Below, in pieces: positions 1 to 10,430 of a stretch of DNA of 64,000 nt; position 1 is the first letter of the stretch, and the number at the start of each line of letters is the position of its first letter. The notes below the pieces were generated by a model. It ran no database searches and was not told where the DNA came from. It saw only the letters and a program-made list of their open reading frames with translations. Location: contig JALHLQ010000022.1 in assembly GCA_022844485.1 (NCBI GenBank), positions 1 through 64,000 on the forward strand, given 5' to 3'. The translations under genes and the position numbers were made by a program. This DNA comes from Xanthobacteraceae bacterium. GTDB taxonomy: Bacteria > Pseudomonadota > Alphaproteobacteria > Rhizobiales > Xanthobacteraceae.

Positions 1-408
1 TCCCTCCCCCGCTTGCGGGGAAGGGTCGGCGCGAAGCGCCGGGGTGGGGGCTCTTCGCGACGACCCCACCCGGCTCGCTATCGCTCGCCACCCTTCCCTT
101 TCAGGGGAGGGACTAAGTTTTCGCCTGCGCTCACCGGGCCACGGCGCTGTAGCCTGGATGGAGCGAAGCGACATCCAGGATCTGCCGCCCCGGTTTCGCT
201 GCGAGGCTCGCCCGAAGAGCGCTCGGAGACCACCGGTCAGGGTGCGGTCGCGCAGCCACGGCGGAGGTTCGGAAGCGGAGCGCGGGCCCTCCCTCAAACC
301 CTTGAAAAGACAGAGTAAAAAACTACATTCGAAGGGCCTTTGACGGTGGTTGCGCCCTCCTGAATCGGCTATAAGAATCAGTCGTTTTTCGAATACTGGA
401 ATTCCCGC
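1..408. repeat. intergenic region upstream of gyrA with palindromic GC-rich repeat units
   Basis: No convincing gene is seen in these 408 bases; the short open frames have no recognisable protein character. The first 120 bases carry back-to-back small palindromes: a CCCCG/CGGGG hairpin at about 6-20, a CGGCGC-GAA-GCGCCG hairpin at 27-41, and a CCCTTCCC...GGGGAGGG pair near 100-120. The wording (cccaccc, aggggaggg) resembles the repeat array at 7729-8020, so this is probably a member of the same dispersed family. The gyrA promoter must lie in the last 100 bases: a TATAAG box at 370-375 is a possible -10 element, but no well-spaced -35 is visible. Confidence 0.5.
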
Positions 409-3126
<2,718 letters not shown>

Positions 3127-3845
3127 CCGCGGCGGGAAGGGTGCGGCGTTCCCCGGCGGACGTGAGCGCGGAGCGCGAGCGAGAGCCGGGGTCCGGCGCC
3201 GTAGGGTGGGCTTCGCCGCGCGAAGCTCACGTTTTTTCTTTCCTTGCGTGGGCGCGCGCCTTCGGCGCTTCGCCCACCCTACGCTCCCGACGCCCAATGA
3301 AAAAATTTATGCGCTTCTCTTGCGCGCGGCCCACTCGCTTTGCTTCCATCCGCCTGCCTCGCTCAACGAGGGGCGTCTTCCGGAGACGTCTTGGATAGAT
3401 GGAGCGAGGTGCGGCGCCTGCGGGCGGAGGACAACGTGACCTCCGCACTCGGGTGGCCTCGGGGTCAACCGTCCGGGCCCACTATGGGGTTCTGCCTTCA
3501 ATGGCTGGACTGGCGACTGGTGAGCGGAAGCCGAAAGCTTCCGTGCTCAGGGCGGCGAAGAGCCGATCCGCCTCGTCCCAGGAAGCACGGTCTCGAGGCT
3601 GAAACAACGCCGCGGTGGCGCGTCAAGAGGCGTGCGCCCGACGCTTCGGGCGCCGCGTCTTGATCCGGTCCGCGCCGACGCGGACCGGCGGACGCGAAAC
3701 TGAAACATTGCGCCTTTCGGCGCGCCACCCCCCTCGTGTCTCGAGGGGGACATGCCAAACCCCGGAGGCGAAAGCGCCTCGCGGGAACGCGGAACGCTGT
3801 CTGACATCCGAACATTCTATTTTTGCAGGCCGGCCGGAGCGGAGT
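3127..3845. other. 719-base intergenic region rich in hairpins, no gene seen
   Basis: This gap between gyrA and the convergent ankyrin gene shows no protein-like reading frame. It holds two structured parts. First, a 12-base inverted repeat CGTAGGGTGGGC (3199-3210) with its complement at 3272-3283, flanking about 60 bases. Second, between 3522 and 3780, a run of hairpins: GGAAGC/GCTTCC (3526-3542), TCAAGA/TCTTGA enclosing a perfect GCGCCCGA/TCGGGCGC stem (3623-3663), a perfect 10-base stem (3665-3688), GCGCC/GGCGC (3710-3723), CCCCCTCG/CGAGGGGG (3729-3749) and GAGGCG-AAAG-CGCCTC (3765-3780). It could be a structured RNA, a dispersed repeat, or both; sequence alone does not decide. Confidence 0.55.
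3199..3283. repeat. long inverted repeat downstream of gyrA
   Basis: CGTAGGGTGGGC at 3199-3210 is exactly reverse-complemented by GCCCACCCTACG at 3272-3283, with further partial pairing inward (ttcgccgcgcgaag against ttcggcgcttc). It lies about 75 bases after the gyrA stop. A TTTTTTCTTT tract sits in the middle rather than after the right arm, so it is not a classical intrinsic terminator. It resembles a mobile palindromic unit. Confidence 0.5.
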
Positions 3846-4541
3846 TCATTGCGCTCCCGCGGCCTCCAGGATCCTCGCCATTTCCGTGTAGCCGCGCGTT
3901 CGCGCATGCCGGAGCGGCGTGACGCCCGCGCGATCGGCAAGGTTGACGTTCGCGCCGGCTTTCACCAGCGCCTCCAGCGTGGCGGTGTGGTTCTTGCCGC
4001 CGTTGCCGAGCACGATCGATTCCATCAGCGCGGTCCAGCCGAGATTGTTGACGTGGTCGAGCGGCGCGCGGGCCTCGATCAGCGCGCGGACCACGTCCGC
4101 GTGGCCGAGATGCGCAGCCGCAATCAGCGCCGTGCCGTCGTAAGGACTCGTGATGTTTCTTGCGCTGGCGCCGCCCGCGAGCGCAATGCGGATCATCTCG
4201 ACATCGTCGCGCACCGCCGCGATGGTGATGATGTCGTAGCGCTGCGCATCGAGCGCGTTCGGATCGGCGCCGAGACGCAACAAGAGGCGCGCGGCTTCGC
4301 GATGACCGACATGGGCGGCGACATGCAGCGGCGTGCGCCCGTGTCCGTCGCGCGCGTCGAGCTTCTCGCCCGCCTTGGCCAGCCGCTCGATCTCGCCCGT
4401 GTCGCCCTTGGCGGCCGCCGCATGCAGGCCGGTGTAGCCGCGAATGTCTCCGGCGGTCGGCGGGATCTGGGCCAGCGCGGTTTCGGTGAACGGGCCGTTG
4501 ATGGCGAGCAGGGCGAGGACGAGCAGCAGGACGAGAACCAT
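3846..4541 (-). CDS. exported ankyrin-repeat protein
   Basis: Ankyrin repeats mediate protein-protein contacts; no enzymatic role can be assigned. From the ATG at 4541 the protein has 231 residues: a hydrophobic signal segment (MVLVLLLVLALLAINGPF, probable cleavage after ALA), then ankyrin repeats recognisable as GYTGLHAAAAKGD, GRTPLHVAAHVGH, a DIITIAAVRDD unit, GTALIAAAHLGH, GWTALMESIVLG and GVTPLRHARTRGY, ending ILEAAGAQ. It is therefore probably periplasmic. An upstream in-frame start at 4607 would add 22 residues without signal character, so the inner start is preferred; a GGAG lies about 11 bases before it. It is transcribed towards gyrA, and its 5' side faces the lipoprotein gene at 4673. 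Confidence 0.85.
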   Translation of the reverse strand: MVLVLLLVLALLAINGPFTETALAQIPPTAGDIRGYTGLHAAAAKGDTGEIERLAKAGEKLDARDGHGRTPLHVAAHVGHREAARLLLRLGADPNALDAQRYDIITIAAVRDDVEMIRIALAGGASARNITSPYDGTALIAAAHLGHADVVRALIEARAPLDHVNNLGWTALMESIVLGNGGKNHTATLEALVKAGANVNLADRAGVTPLRHARTRGYTEMARILEAAGAQ

Positions 4542-4672
4542 CGGGAGCAGACTCCGTGGGGGGCAGAGGAGGTTAGCACGGCTTGGCGTGCCGAGTTCCG
4601 GGAACATCGGGCGGCAACCTGCTTTGTACGGTCATGCAGGTCACTGGCTCTTGGCGCCGGCGGCGCGCTTCG

Positions 4673-5119
4673 ATGGCGATCCGCGCGGGCGCGGCGCTCG
4701 CCGCGGCCCTGCTCGCCGGATGCGACCTGCCGCGCGATCCGGAAGGCACGTATGACCGCGTGCGCGGCGGAACGCTTCGGGTCGGGATTGTCGCGGCCGA
4801 TGAGGCTCAGCCCGAACACGCCTCAGCCGCGCGCGAGGATCGCGCCGCCGTCGAGCGCTTCGCGCAGGAACTCGGCGCCTCGCCGGTTTGGATGCACGCC
4901 TCGGCTGAAGCCTTGTTTCTCGCGCTGGAGCGCCACGAATTGGATCTCGTGATCGGCGGCGTCTACGGCGATACGCCGTGGCGAGGTCGGATCGCCTTGT
5001 CCAAGCCGGCCGGCCCGCATCCGGCGGAGCGCGGAGCCGAGCGCCGCTTCGCCATCCCGCCCGGCGAGAACAAGTGGCTGCTCGCCATCAACCGGTTCTT
5101 GAAGGGCGGCGCATCGTGA
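4673..5119 (+). CDS. short lipoprotein related to periplasmic solute-binding proteins (single-lobe form)
   Basis: From ATG 4673 the 148-residue protein opens with a lipoprotein signal, MAIRAGAALAAALLAGC, so the mature N-terminus should be a lipidated Cys. The body reads like a family 3 solute-binding protein start (GGTLRVGIVAAD, then ELDLVIGGVYGDTPW) but jumps from the end of the first lobe straight to a C-terminal FAIPPGENKWLLAINRFL segment, so most of the second lobe is missing (family members are usually about 230-270 residues). The ends remain well formed, suggesting a genuine mini-protein rather than decay. A start at 4634 would add 13 residues. The stop overlaps the GTG start of the CDF gene (GTGA), so the two are translationally coupled. 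Ligand unknown. Confidence 0.7.
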   Translation: MAIRAGAALAAALLAGCDLPRDPEGTYDRVRGGTLRVGIVAADEAQPEHASAAREDRAAVERFAQELGASPVWMHASAEALFLALERHELDLVIGGVYGDTPWRGRIALSKPAGPHPAERGAERRFAIPPGENKWLLAINRFLKGGAS

Positions 5120-6105
5120 CCGTCGGCGCGCTGCCGCAGGAGATCCGGGAGAAGCTGCGCCGAGCGGAGCGACTCGAATGGATCACGATCGGCATAATGG
5201 TGATCACCGTCATCGCCATGGGGCTGGTGATGGGGTCCTCGCAAGCGATGCAAACGGCATGGGTGGAGGATCTGCTGAGCCTGATTCCGCCGATCGTGTT
5301 TCTGGTCACGGCGCGGCTCGAGCGCCGCAAGCCGACCGCGCTCTATCCATTCGGCTTCGAGCGGTACCATTCGATCGCCTTCCTGGTCGCGGCCGTGTCG
5401 CTCACGGCAATGGGTGCGCTGCTAGCGATCGATTCGGTGGTGACGCTGATCAAACAGGAGCGCCCGACGGTCGGCAGCATCGCGATCTTCGGCCACGAGA
5501 TCTGGCAGGGCTGGCTCATGATCGGCGTTCTCGCGCTCAGCGTCATTCCGCCGGTCGTTCTCGGCCGGCTCAAGTACGCGCTGGCGCAACCTTTGCACGA
5601 CAAGGTGCTGCATACGGACGCGCTCATGAACAAGGCCGACTGGCTGACGGGCCTCGCCGGTGTCGCCGGCGTGTTCGGGATCGCCTATGGCTTGTGGTGG
5701 GCGGACGCCGCCGCCGCCTTGATCATCTCGCTTGATATTCTGCGCGACGGCGTGCGTTCGGGGCGGATCGCCACGGCCGAACTCGCCGACACCACGCCGC
5801 GGCGGCTCGATTCGCCGAAGATCTCCGAAGAGGCGCTGCAACTCGCGGCGCGTCTGAAGGCCTGTCCCGGCGTGCGCGGCGTGCGCCTGCGCGAGACGGG
5901 GCGCATGTTCGAGGTCACCGTCGAGCCGGACGCGCAGATGCCGAATCTCGACACACTCAGGCGGATCGCCGCGGAGAACTGGCGGGTCGCCACGTTGAAC
6001 ATCGCGGCTGTGCATGACGCGCCGGAGGAAGCGGGCGACCCGGCGCGGGCGGAAACCGGCGAGTCCTGGACGCCGTATCTGCGGGTTCTGCCGGGAAGCC
6101 CGTAA
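5116..6105 (+). CDS. cation diffusion facilitator (CDF) family transporter, atypical metal site
   Basis: CDF proteins export divalent metals by proton antiport across the inner membrane. The start is GTG at 5116, overlapping the previous stop. The 329-residue protein shows transmembrane segments at about 22-42, 53-67, 87-108, 132-150 and 176-200, and a cytoplasmic ferredoxin-like C-terminal domain (GVRGVRLRETGRMFEVTVEPD) typical of the family. The TM5 region HTDALMNKADWLTGLAGVAG aligns with the YiiP segment that carries HxxxD, but here the His is Met171 and only Asp175 is kept; in TM2 the first Asp of DxxxD is Ala48 with Asp52 kept. Metal specificity is therefore uncertain. It probably works with the overlapping lipoprotein. 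Confidence 0.85.
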   Translation: MTVGALPQEIREKLRRAERLEWITIGIMVITVIAMGLVMGSSQAMQTAWVEDLLSLIPPIVFLVTARLERRKPTALYPFGFERYHSIAFLVAAVSLTAMGALLAIDSVVTLIKQERPTVGSIAIFGHEIWQGWLMIGVLALSVIPPVVLGRLKYALAQPLHDKVLHTDALMNKADWLTGLAGVAGVFGIAYGLWWADAAAALIISLDILRDGVRSGRIATAELADTTPRRLDSPKISEEALQLAARLKACPGVRGVRLRETGRMFEVTVEPDAQMPNLDTLRRIAAENWRVATLNIAAVHDAPEEAGDPARAETGESWTPYLRVLPGSP

Positions 6106-6194
6106 GGGCGGCGCGTTCGTCGCGGGAAGCATTCAGCCGTATAAGAATGGCGGTTCCCCTTGCGGGGCGAGTTGCGGGAGGCTAGACCGCGCGG

Positions 6195-6701
6195 ATGGCA
6201 CGCATCGCGCTCTATGCCGGCTCGTTCGACCCGGTGACCCATGGCCATGTGGACGTCGTTCGCCAGGCCGTGCGCCTGGCCGATACGCTCGTGCTCGCCA
6301 TCGGGCTGCATCCGAGCAAGACGCCGATGTTTCCGGCGGAGGAACGGCTGGCCATGCTGACCGAGACCTGCCAGCCGATCGCGAAGGCGGCCGGATGCGC
6401 CCTCAAGACCGTCACCTTCGGCGACCTGGTCGTCGCCGCCGCGCAGCGCGAGGGCGCGACGATGCTCATCCGCGGCCTGCGCGACGGCACCGATTTCGAT
6501 TACGAGATGCAGATGGCCGGCATGAACGCCGCCATGGCGCCGGGCGTCCAAACGGTGTTCCTGCCCGCTTCGCCGCCGGTGCGCCCGATCACCGCCACAC
6601 TGGTGCGGCAGATCGCGGTCATGGGCGGCGACGTCTCGGCCTTCGTGCCGGCGCCGGTCCTCGCCCGCATCAGCAAGAAGTTCGCCGGCAGAGCCGGCTG
6701 A
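6195..6701 (+). CDS. coaD: phosphopantetheine adenylyltransferase
   Basis: CoaD transfers AMP from ATP to 4'-phosphopantetheine, the penultimate step of coenzyme A synthesis, in the cytosol. The 168-residue length is normal. The nucleotidyltransferase signature is SFDPVTHGH at 10-18 (the T/HxGH motif), Lys42 lies in the SKTPMF segment, and the phosphopantetheine-binding loop [12 protein letters not shown] is at 93-104. The C-terminal TATLVR matches the family's ISSTxVR, with the Ser replaced. The ATG follows an 89-base gap after the CDF gene that contains a TATAAG box near 6139, a possible -10. The two cyclophilin genes follow closely, so the genes probably form one transcription unit. Confidence 0.97.
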   Translation: MARIALYAGSFDPVTHGHVDVVRQAVRLADTLVLAIGLHPSKTPMFPAEERLAMLTETCQPIAKAAGCALKTVTFGDLVVAAAQREGATMLIRGLRDGTDFDYEMQMAGMNAAMAPGVQTVFLPASPPVRPITATLVRQIAVMGGDVSAFVPAPVLARISKKFAGRAG

Positions 6702-6717
6702 GAACCCCGGAGACACG

Positions 6718-7260
6718 ATGATCCGCCTGATCGCCCTTGTGGCCGCCTTCCTATTCGCTTTGCCGGCGCTGGCGCAGCAGCCCGGCGCCGCGGACCCGCA
6801 GAACACGATCTTCCTCGAGACGCCGCACGGGCGCGTGGTCATCCGGCTGCGCGCGGATATCGCGCCGAAACATGCCGAGCGCATCAAGACACTCGCGCGC
6901 GAGAAGTACTACGACAATGCGCCGTTCCACCGCGTGATCCCCGGCTTCATGGCGCAGACGGGGGACGGCGCGCGCGGTGACGGCACCGGCAAGTCGAAAT
7001 ATCCGGACCTGCCGGCCGAATTCTCGAACGTGCCGTTCAAGCGCGGCGTGGTCGGAATGGCGCGCGGGCCCAGCCCTAATTCGGCCAACAGCCAGTTCTT
7101 CATCGTGTTCGCCGACGCTCCGCATCTGAACGGGCAATACACCGCCGTCGGCGAGGTCGTCTCCGGCATGGAGGCCGTCGACAAGATCAAGCGCGGCGAG
7201 CCGGTGCAAAATCCCGACCGGATCTTGCGCATGCAGGTCGCGGCGGACGCGAAGAGTTGA
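6718..7260 (+). CDS. ppiA: periplasmic peptidyl-prolyl cis-trans isomerase, cyclophilin type
   Basis: Cyclophilins catalyse cis-trans isomerisation of prolyl peptide bonds. This 180-residue copy begins with a Sec signal peptide (MIRLIALVAAFLFALPALA, cleaved before QQPG), placing it in the periplasm. The cyclophilin core follows: FHRVIPGFMAQTGD, then GMARGPSPNSANSQFFI and LNGQYTAVGEV. FHR and FMAQ carry the active-site Arg and hydrophobic pocket residues. It starts 16 bases after coaD and is followed 9 bases later by a cytosolic paralogue; this tandem pair of one exported and one cytosolic cyclophilin is common in Hyphomicrobiales. Confidence 0.95.
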   Translation: MIRLIALVAAFLFALPALAQQPGAADPQNTIFLETPHGRVVIRLRADIAPKHAERIKTLAREKYYDNAPFHRVIPGFMAQTGDGARGDGTGKSKYPDLPAEFSNVPFKRGVVGMARGPSPNSANSQFFIVFADAPHLNGQYTAVGEVVSGMEAVDKIKRGEPVQNPDRILRMQVAADAKS

Positions 7261-7269
7261 GGATTTGAC

Positions 7270-7722
7270 ATGAGCGACGACAACACGCTGCTGTTGGAAA
7301 CGACCAAGGGCAACGTCACCATCACGATGCGGCCGGACCTTGCGCCGAACCATGTCGCCCGCATCAGGGAACTCGTGCGCGAAGGCTTCTACGACGGCGC
7401 GCCGTTCCATCGCGTGATCGACGGCTTCATGGCGCAAACCGGCGATCCGACCGGCACCGGGACGGGTGGCTCGGGACGCAAGCTCAAGGCCGAGTTCAGC
7501 AAGGAGAAGCATGTGCGCGGAACGGTTTCGATGGCGCGCGCGCAAAACCCGGATTCGGGAGACAGCCAGTTCTTTATCTGCTTCGAGGAGTCCCCCTGGC
7601 TCAACGGGCAATACACCGTGTGGGGACAGGTGACCGAGGGCATGGAGACGGTCGACAAGATCAAGCGCGGCGAGCCGGTGCAAAATCCGGACAAGATCGT
7701 GAAGGCGAGGCTTGCGGCCTGA
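7270..7722 (+). CDS. ppiB: cytosolic peptidyl-prolyl cis-trans isomerase, cyclophilin type
   Basis: This is a 150-residue cyclophilin without a signal peptide, so it acts in the cytosol on folding proteins. It keeps FHRVIDGFMAQTGDPTGTG, SMARAQNPDSGDSQFFIC and LNGQYTVWGQV. The protein is clearly paralogous to the exported copy just upstream: both end with the DKIKRGEPVQNPD segment. Its ATG lies 10 bases after the ppiA stop, so they are co-transcribed. The 3' end runs directly into the tandem repeat array that separates it from queA. Confidence 0.95.
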   Translation: MSDDNTLLLETTKGNVTITMRPDLAPNHVARIRELVREGFYDGAPFHRVIDGFMAQTGDPTGTGTGGSGRKLKAEFSKEKHVRGTVSMARAQNPDSGDSQFFICFEESPWLNGQYTVWGQVTEGMETVDKIKRGEPVQNPDKIVKARLAA

Positions 7723-7728
7723 AGGCGC

Positions 7729-8020
7729 CGGTTTGCAAAGCAAACCGGGTGGGGATGTTTTTCGACCTCCACCCCGGCCCTCTGCCTCGTCGGGGGAGGC
7801 AGACGCGCCGCCCATACCTCCCCTTGAAAAGGGGAGGTCGGTTTGCAAAGCAAACCGGGTGGGAATGTTTTCGACCCCCACCCCGGCCCACCCCCTTGCA
7901 GGGGGAGGGAGACCTGCGGCCCAGACCTCCCCTTGAAAAGGGGAGGTCGGTTTGCGAAGCAAACCGGGTGGGAATCGTTTGTGAGCCCCGCGCCAACCCT
8001 CTCCATTGCCGGGGGAGGGA
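7729..8020. repeat. tandem array of three about 110-base palindromic repeat units
   Basis: The palindrome CGGTTTGCAAAGCAAACCG occurs at 7729-7747 and 7839-7857, and with one change at 7948-7966, giving periods of 110 and 109. Each is followed by GGGTGGG, a purine-to-pyrimidine switch, a CCCCGGCC block and a GGGGGAGG block. The perfect 9-base stem CCTCCCCTT-GAA-AAGGGGAGG precedes the second and third copies (about 7817 and 7926). No protein is encoded; open frames here on both strands are produced by the repeat. The last GGGGGAGGGAG (8011-8021) sits just before the queA start and supplies its ribosome binding site. The 307-base gap holds nothing else. Confidence 0.9.
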
Positions 8021-8029
8021 GATAGCTCC

Positions 8030-9109
8030 GTGCGCACCGATCTTTTCGACTTCCATCTGCCGCCGGAGCGGATCGCGCTCAGGCCCGTTCATCCGCGCGA
8101 CGCGGCGCGGCTGCTGGTCGTGCGGCCATGGGCGGAGCCCGCGTTCGAGGACCGCACGGTGCGCGATCTGCCGAGATTTCTGCAGCCCGGTGACCAGCTT
8201 GTCGTGAACGACACCAAGGTCCTTGCGGCGGCGCTGCATGGGCGGCGCATCGGGCGCAGCGAGGAGCCGCGCATCGAGGCCAATCTCCACAAGCGGATCG
8301 ACGGGGCGCGCTGGCGCGCCTTCGTCAAACCGGCGAAGCGGCTGCGGGCGGGCGACGTGATCCGTTTCGGGGATGAGGGGAAGGTCTGCTTCCTCGGTCA
8401 ACTCGATGCGACGGTGGAGGAGAAAGGCGAGGGCGGCGAGGTGACGCTCGCCTTCGCCTTCCACGGGCCGGTGCTCGACCAGGCGATCGCGGAGTGCGGC
8501 GACATGCCGTTGCCGCCCTATATCGCCGCGCGGCGCGCGGCCGACGAGCAGGACCGGATGGATTACCAGACGATGTTCGCGCGCGAGGAAGGCTCGATCG
8601 CGGCGCCAACCGCGGGACTGCATTTCACCGAGACCCTGCTCGAGCAACTGAAGATCCGCGGCGTCGATCTGCACCAAGTGACGCTGCATGTCGGCGCCGG
8701 AACGTTCCTGCCGGTCAAAGCGGACGATGTCTCGGAGCACACAATGCATCCGGAGTGGGGGGAAGTTTCCGCGGCGACGGCTCTTGCCCTCAATGCCGCG
8801 CGCGCGGGGGGCGGGCGAGTCGTCGCGGTCGGCTCGACCGCGCTGCGAATCCTCGAAAGCGCGGCGGACGAAGGCGGCGTCATTCGTCCGTTTGCCGGCG
8901 AAACCGCCATTTTCATCACGCCCGGCTATCGCTTCCGCGCCGTCGACCTCTTGATGACGAACTTCCACCTGCCGCGTTCGACGCTGTTCATGCTGGTAGC
9001 CGCGTTCTCCGGATTGGAGACGATGCAGCGCGCCTATGCGCATGCGATCGACCGCGAGTACCGCTTTTACTCCTACGGCGACGCCTGCTTGCTGTTTCCG
9101 TCGCGGTGA
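8030..9109 (+). CDS. queA: S-adenosylmethionine:tRNA ribosyltransferase-isomerase
   Basis: QueA moves the ribosyl part of SAM onto 7-aminomethyl-7-deazaguanine in tRNA to form epoxyqueuosine, the step after Tgt in queuosine biosynthesis. From the GTG at 8030 it has 359 residues, close to the usual length. It begins [19 protein letters not shown], with family motifs VNDTKVL, TAGLHFT and [11 protein letters not shown] in order. The GTG is chosen because it gives the standard N-terminus and because GGGAGGGAG ends 9 bases upstream; an earlier ATG at 8006 would add eight repeat-derived residues. tgt follows after 70 bases, so the two queuosine genes are neighbours. Confidence 0.96.
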   Translation: MRTDLFDFHLPPERIALRPVHPRDAARLLVVRPWAEPAFEDRTVRDLPRFLQPGDQLVVNDTKVLAAALHGRRIGRSEEPRIEANLHKRIDGARWRAFVKPAKRLRAGDVIRFGDEGKVCFLGQLDATVEEKGEGGEVTLAFAFHGPVLDQAIAECGDMPLPPYIAARRAADEQDRMDYQTMFAREEGSIAAPTAGLHFTETLLEQLKIRGVDLHQVTLHVGAGTFLPVKADDVSEHTMHPEWGEVSAATALALNAARAGGGRVVAVGSTALRILESAADEGGVIRPFAGETAIFITPGYRFRAVDLLMTNFHLPRSTLFMLVAAFSGLETMQRAYAHAIDREYRFYSYGDACLLFPSR

Positions 9110-9112
9110 TTT

Positions 9113-9161
9113 GCGCGTGATCTTGTCCGAAAAGCGGTACCCGCTTTTCGGGATCACGCGC
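9113..9161. repeat. dispersed palindromic element, copy 1
   Basis: The outer arms GCGCGTGATC (9113-9122) and GATCACGCGC (9152-9161) are exact complements, and inside them CCGAAAAGCGG (9127-9137) pairs perfectly with CCGCTTTTCGG (9141-9151) around a TAC loop. The element starts four bases after the queA stop. Related copies lie at 15241-15284, 44723-44770 and 47006-47052. As RNA it would form a long hairpin and could stabilise or end the queA message. Confidence 0.9.
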
Positions 9162-9179
9162 TGCTGATACGAGGGTCCG

Positions 9180-10316
9180 ATGCCCCCTTTTTCATTCCGC
9201 CTCACGGCGACCGACGGGCAAGCCCGGACCGGCGAAATCGCGACGGCGCGCGGAATCGTGCGCACGCCGGCTTTCATGCCGGTCGGCACGGCGGCGACAG
9301 TCAAGGCGGTCGAGCCTGAAACCGTGCGCGCAACCGGCGCGGACATCCTCCTGGGCAACACCTATCACCTGATGCTGCGTCCCGGCGCCGAACGCATCGC
9401 CGCGCTCGGCGGCCTTCACCGCTTCATGAACTGGCCGCATCCGATCCTTACCGACTCGGGCGGCTTCCAGGTGATGTCGCTCTCGCAGCTGCGCAAAGTG
9501 GACGAGAAGGGGGTCACGTTCCGCTCGCATCTCGACGGCTCGATGCACGCGCTGACGCCGGAGCGCGCGATCGAAATCCAGAACCTTCTCGGCGCCGACA
9601 TCGTCATGCAGCTTGACGAATGCATCGGGCTGCCGGCGTCTCGCGCCGAGATCGATCGCGCCATGCGGCTGTCGCTGCGCTGGGCGGAACGGTCGAAAGG
9701 CGCTTTTGAAGGCGCGGGAGGACGCGCGATCTTCGGCATCGTGCAGGGCGGCGACGACCGAGAACTCCGGATCGAGAGCGCAAGGCGTCTCGTCGAGATC
9801 GATTTTCCGGGATACGCGATCGGCGGGCTTGCGGTCGGCGAGCCGCAATCGGTGATGCTGGAGATCATCGAAGAGGTCGGGCCGGCGCTGCCGGCGGAGC
9901 GGCCGCGCTATTTGATGGGCGTCGGCACGCCCGGTGACCTGCTCGAGGCGGTGGCGCGTGGGATCGACATGTTCGATTGCGTGCTGCCGACCCGCAACGG
10001 ACGGCACGGGCTTGCCTATACGCGATTCGGGCCGATCAACCTGAAGAACGCGCGCCATGCGGATGACCCGCGCCCGCTCGACGAGACAGGCGCTTGCGCG
10101 CCAGCGCGAACCTACAGCCGCGCCTATCTCCATCATCTGGTGAAAAGCAACGAGGCGCTCGGCGCCATCCTGCTGTCGATCGTCAATCTTTCATATTACC
10201 AGACTTTGATGCAGGGCCTGCGCGCCGCCATTGTGGCGGGCCAATTCGAACGGTTCCGGGCCGAGACGCAGGCCGCATGGACCGCGGGCGATATTCCACC
10301 CTTCGTTCGTGCATGA
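9180..10316 (+). CDS. tgt: queuine tRNA-ribosyltransferase (tRNA-guanine transglycosylase)
   Basis: Tgt exchanges guanine 34 of tRNAs with GUN anticodons for preQ1, committing the tRNA to queuosine. The 378-residue protein has the expected length. The substrate-binding Asp is Asp92 in [11 protein letters not shown], the nucleophilic Asp is Asp264 in [14 protein letters not shown], and the guanine-recognition GGLAVGE segment is present. The C-terminal zinc site is unusual: the family pattern CxCxxC before the YSRAYLHHL helix is replaced by [18 protein letters not shown] (302-318), leaving one Cys (304) of three. Members in related bacteria may share this, so activity without zinc is possible. 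The gene directly follows queA. Confidence 0.96.
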   Translation: MPPFSFRLTATDGQARTGEIATARGIVRTPAFMPVGTAATVKAVEPETVRATGADILLGNTYHLMLRPGAERIAALGGLHRFMNWPHPILTDSGGFQVMSLSQLRKVDEKGVTFRSHLDGSMHALTPERAIEIQNLLGADIVMQLDECIGLPASRAEIDRAMRLSLRWAERSKGAFEGAGGRAIFGIVQGGDDRELRIESARRLVEIDFPGYAIGGLAVGEPQSVMLEIIEEVGPALPAERPRYLMGVGTPGDLLEAVARGIDMFDCVLPTRNGRHGLAYTRFGPINLKNARHADDPRPLDETGACAPARTYSRAYLHHLVKSNEALGAILLSIVNLSYYQTLMQGLRAAIVAGQFERFRAETQAAWTAGDIPPFVRA

Positions 10317-10430
10317 GGCGACACGCGATTTTTTTAAACTTGCTCTCGACGGGACCGCGAGTCGGCAGCAGTATAGCCGACCTTACAAGACCGGCGACAA
10401 TGTCGGCTTTGCCCCGGGAGGCGACCCCAA

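Noticed and set aside
7729..8020. Possible CRISPR array
   Set aside because: Period is about 110 bases with only three units, the intervening parts are themselves similar, and no cas genes are nearby; these are palindromic repeats.
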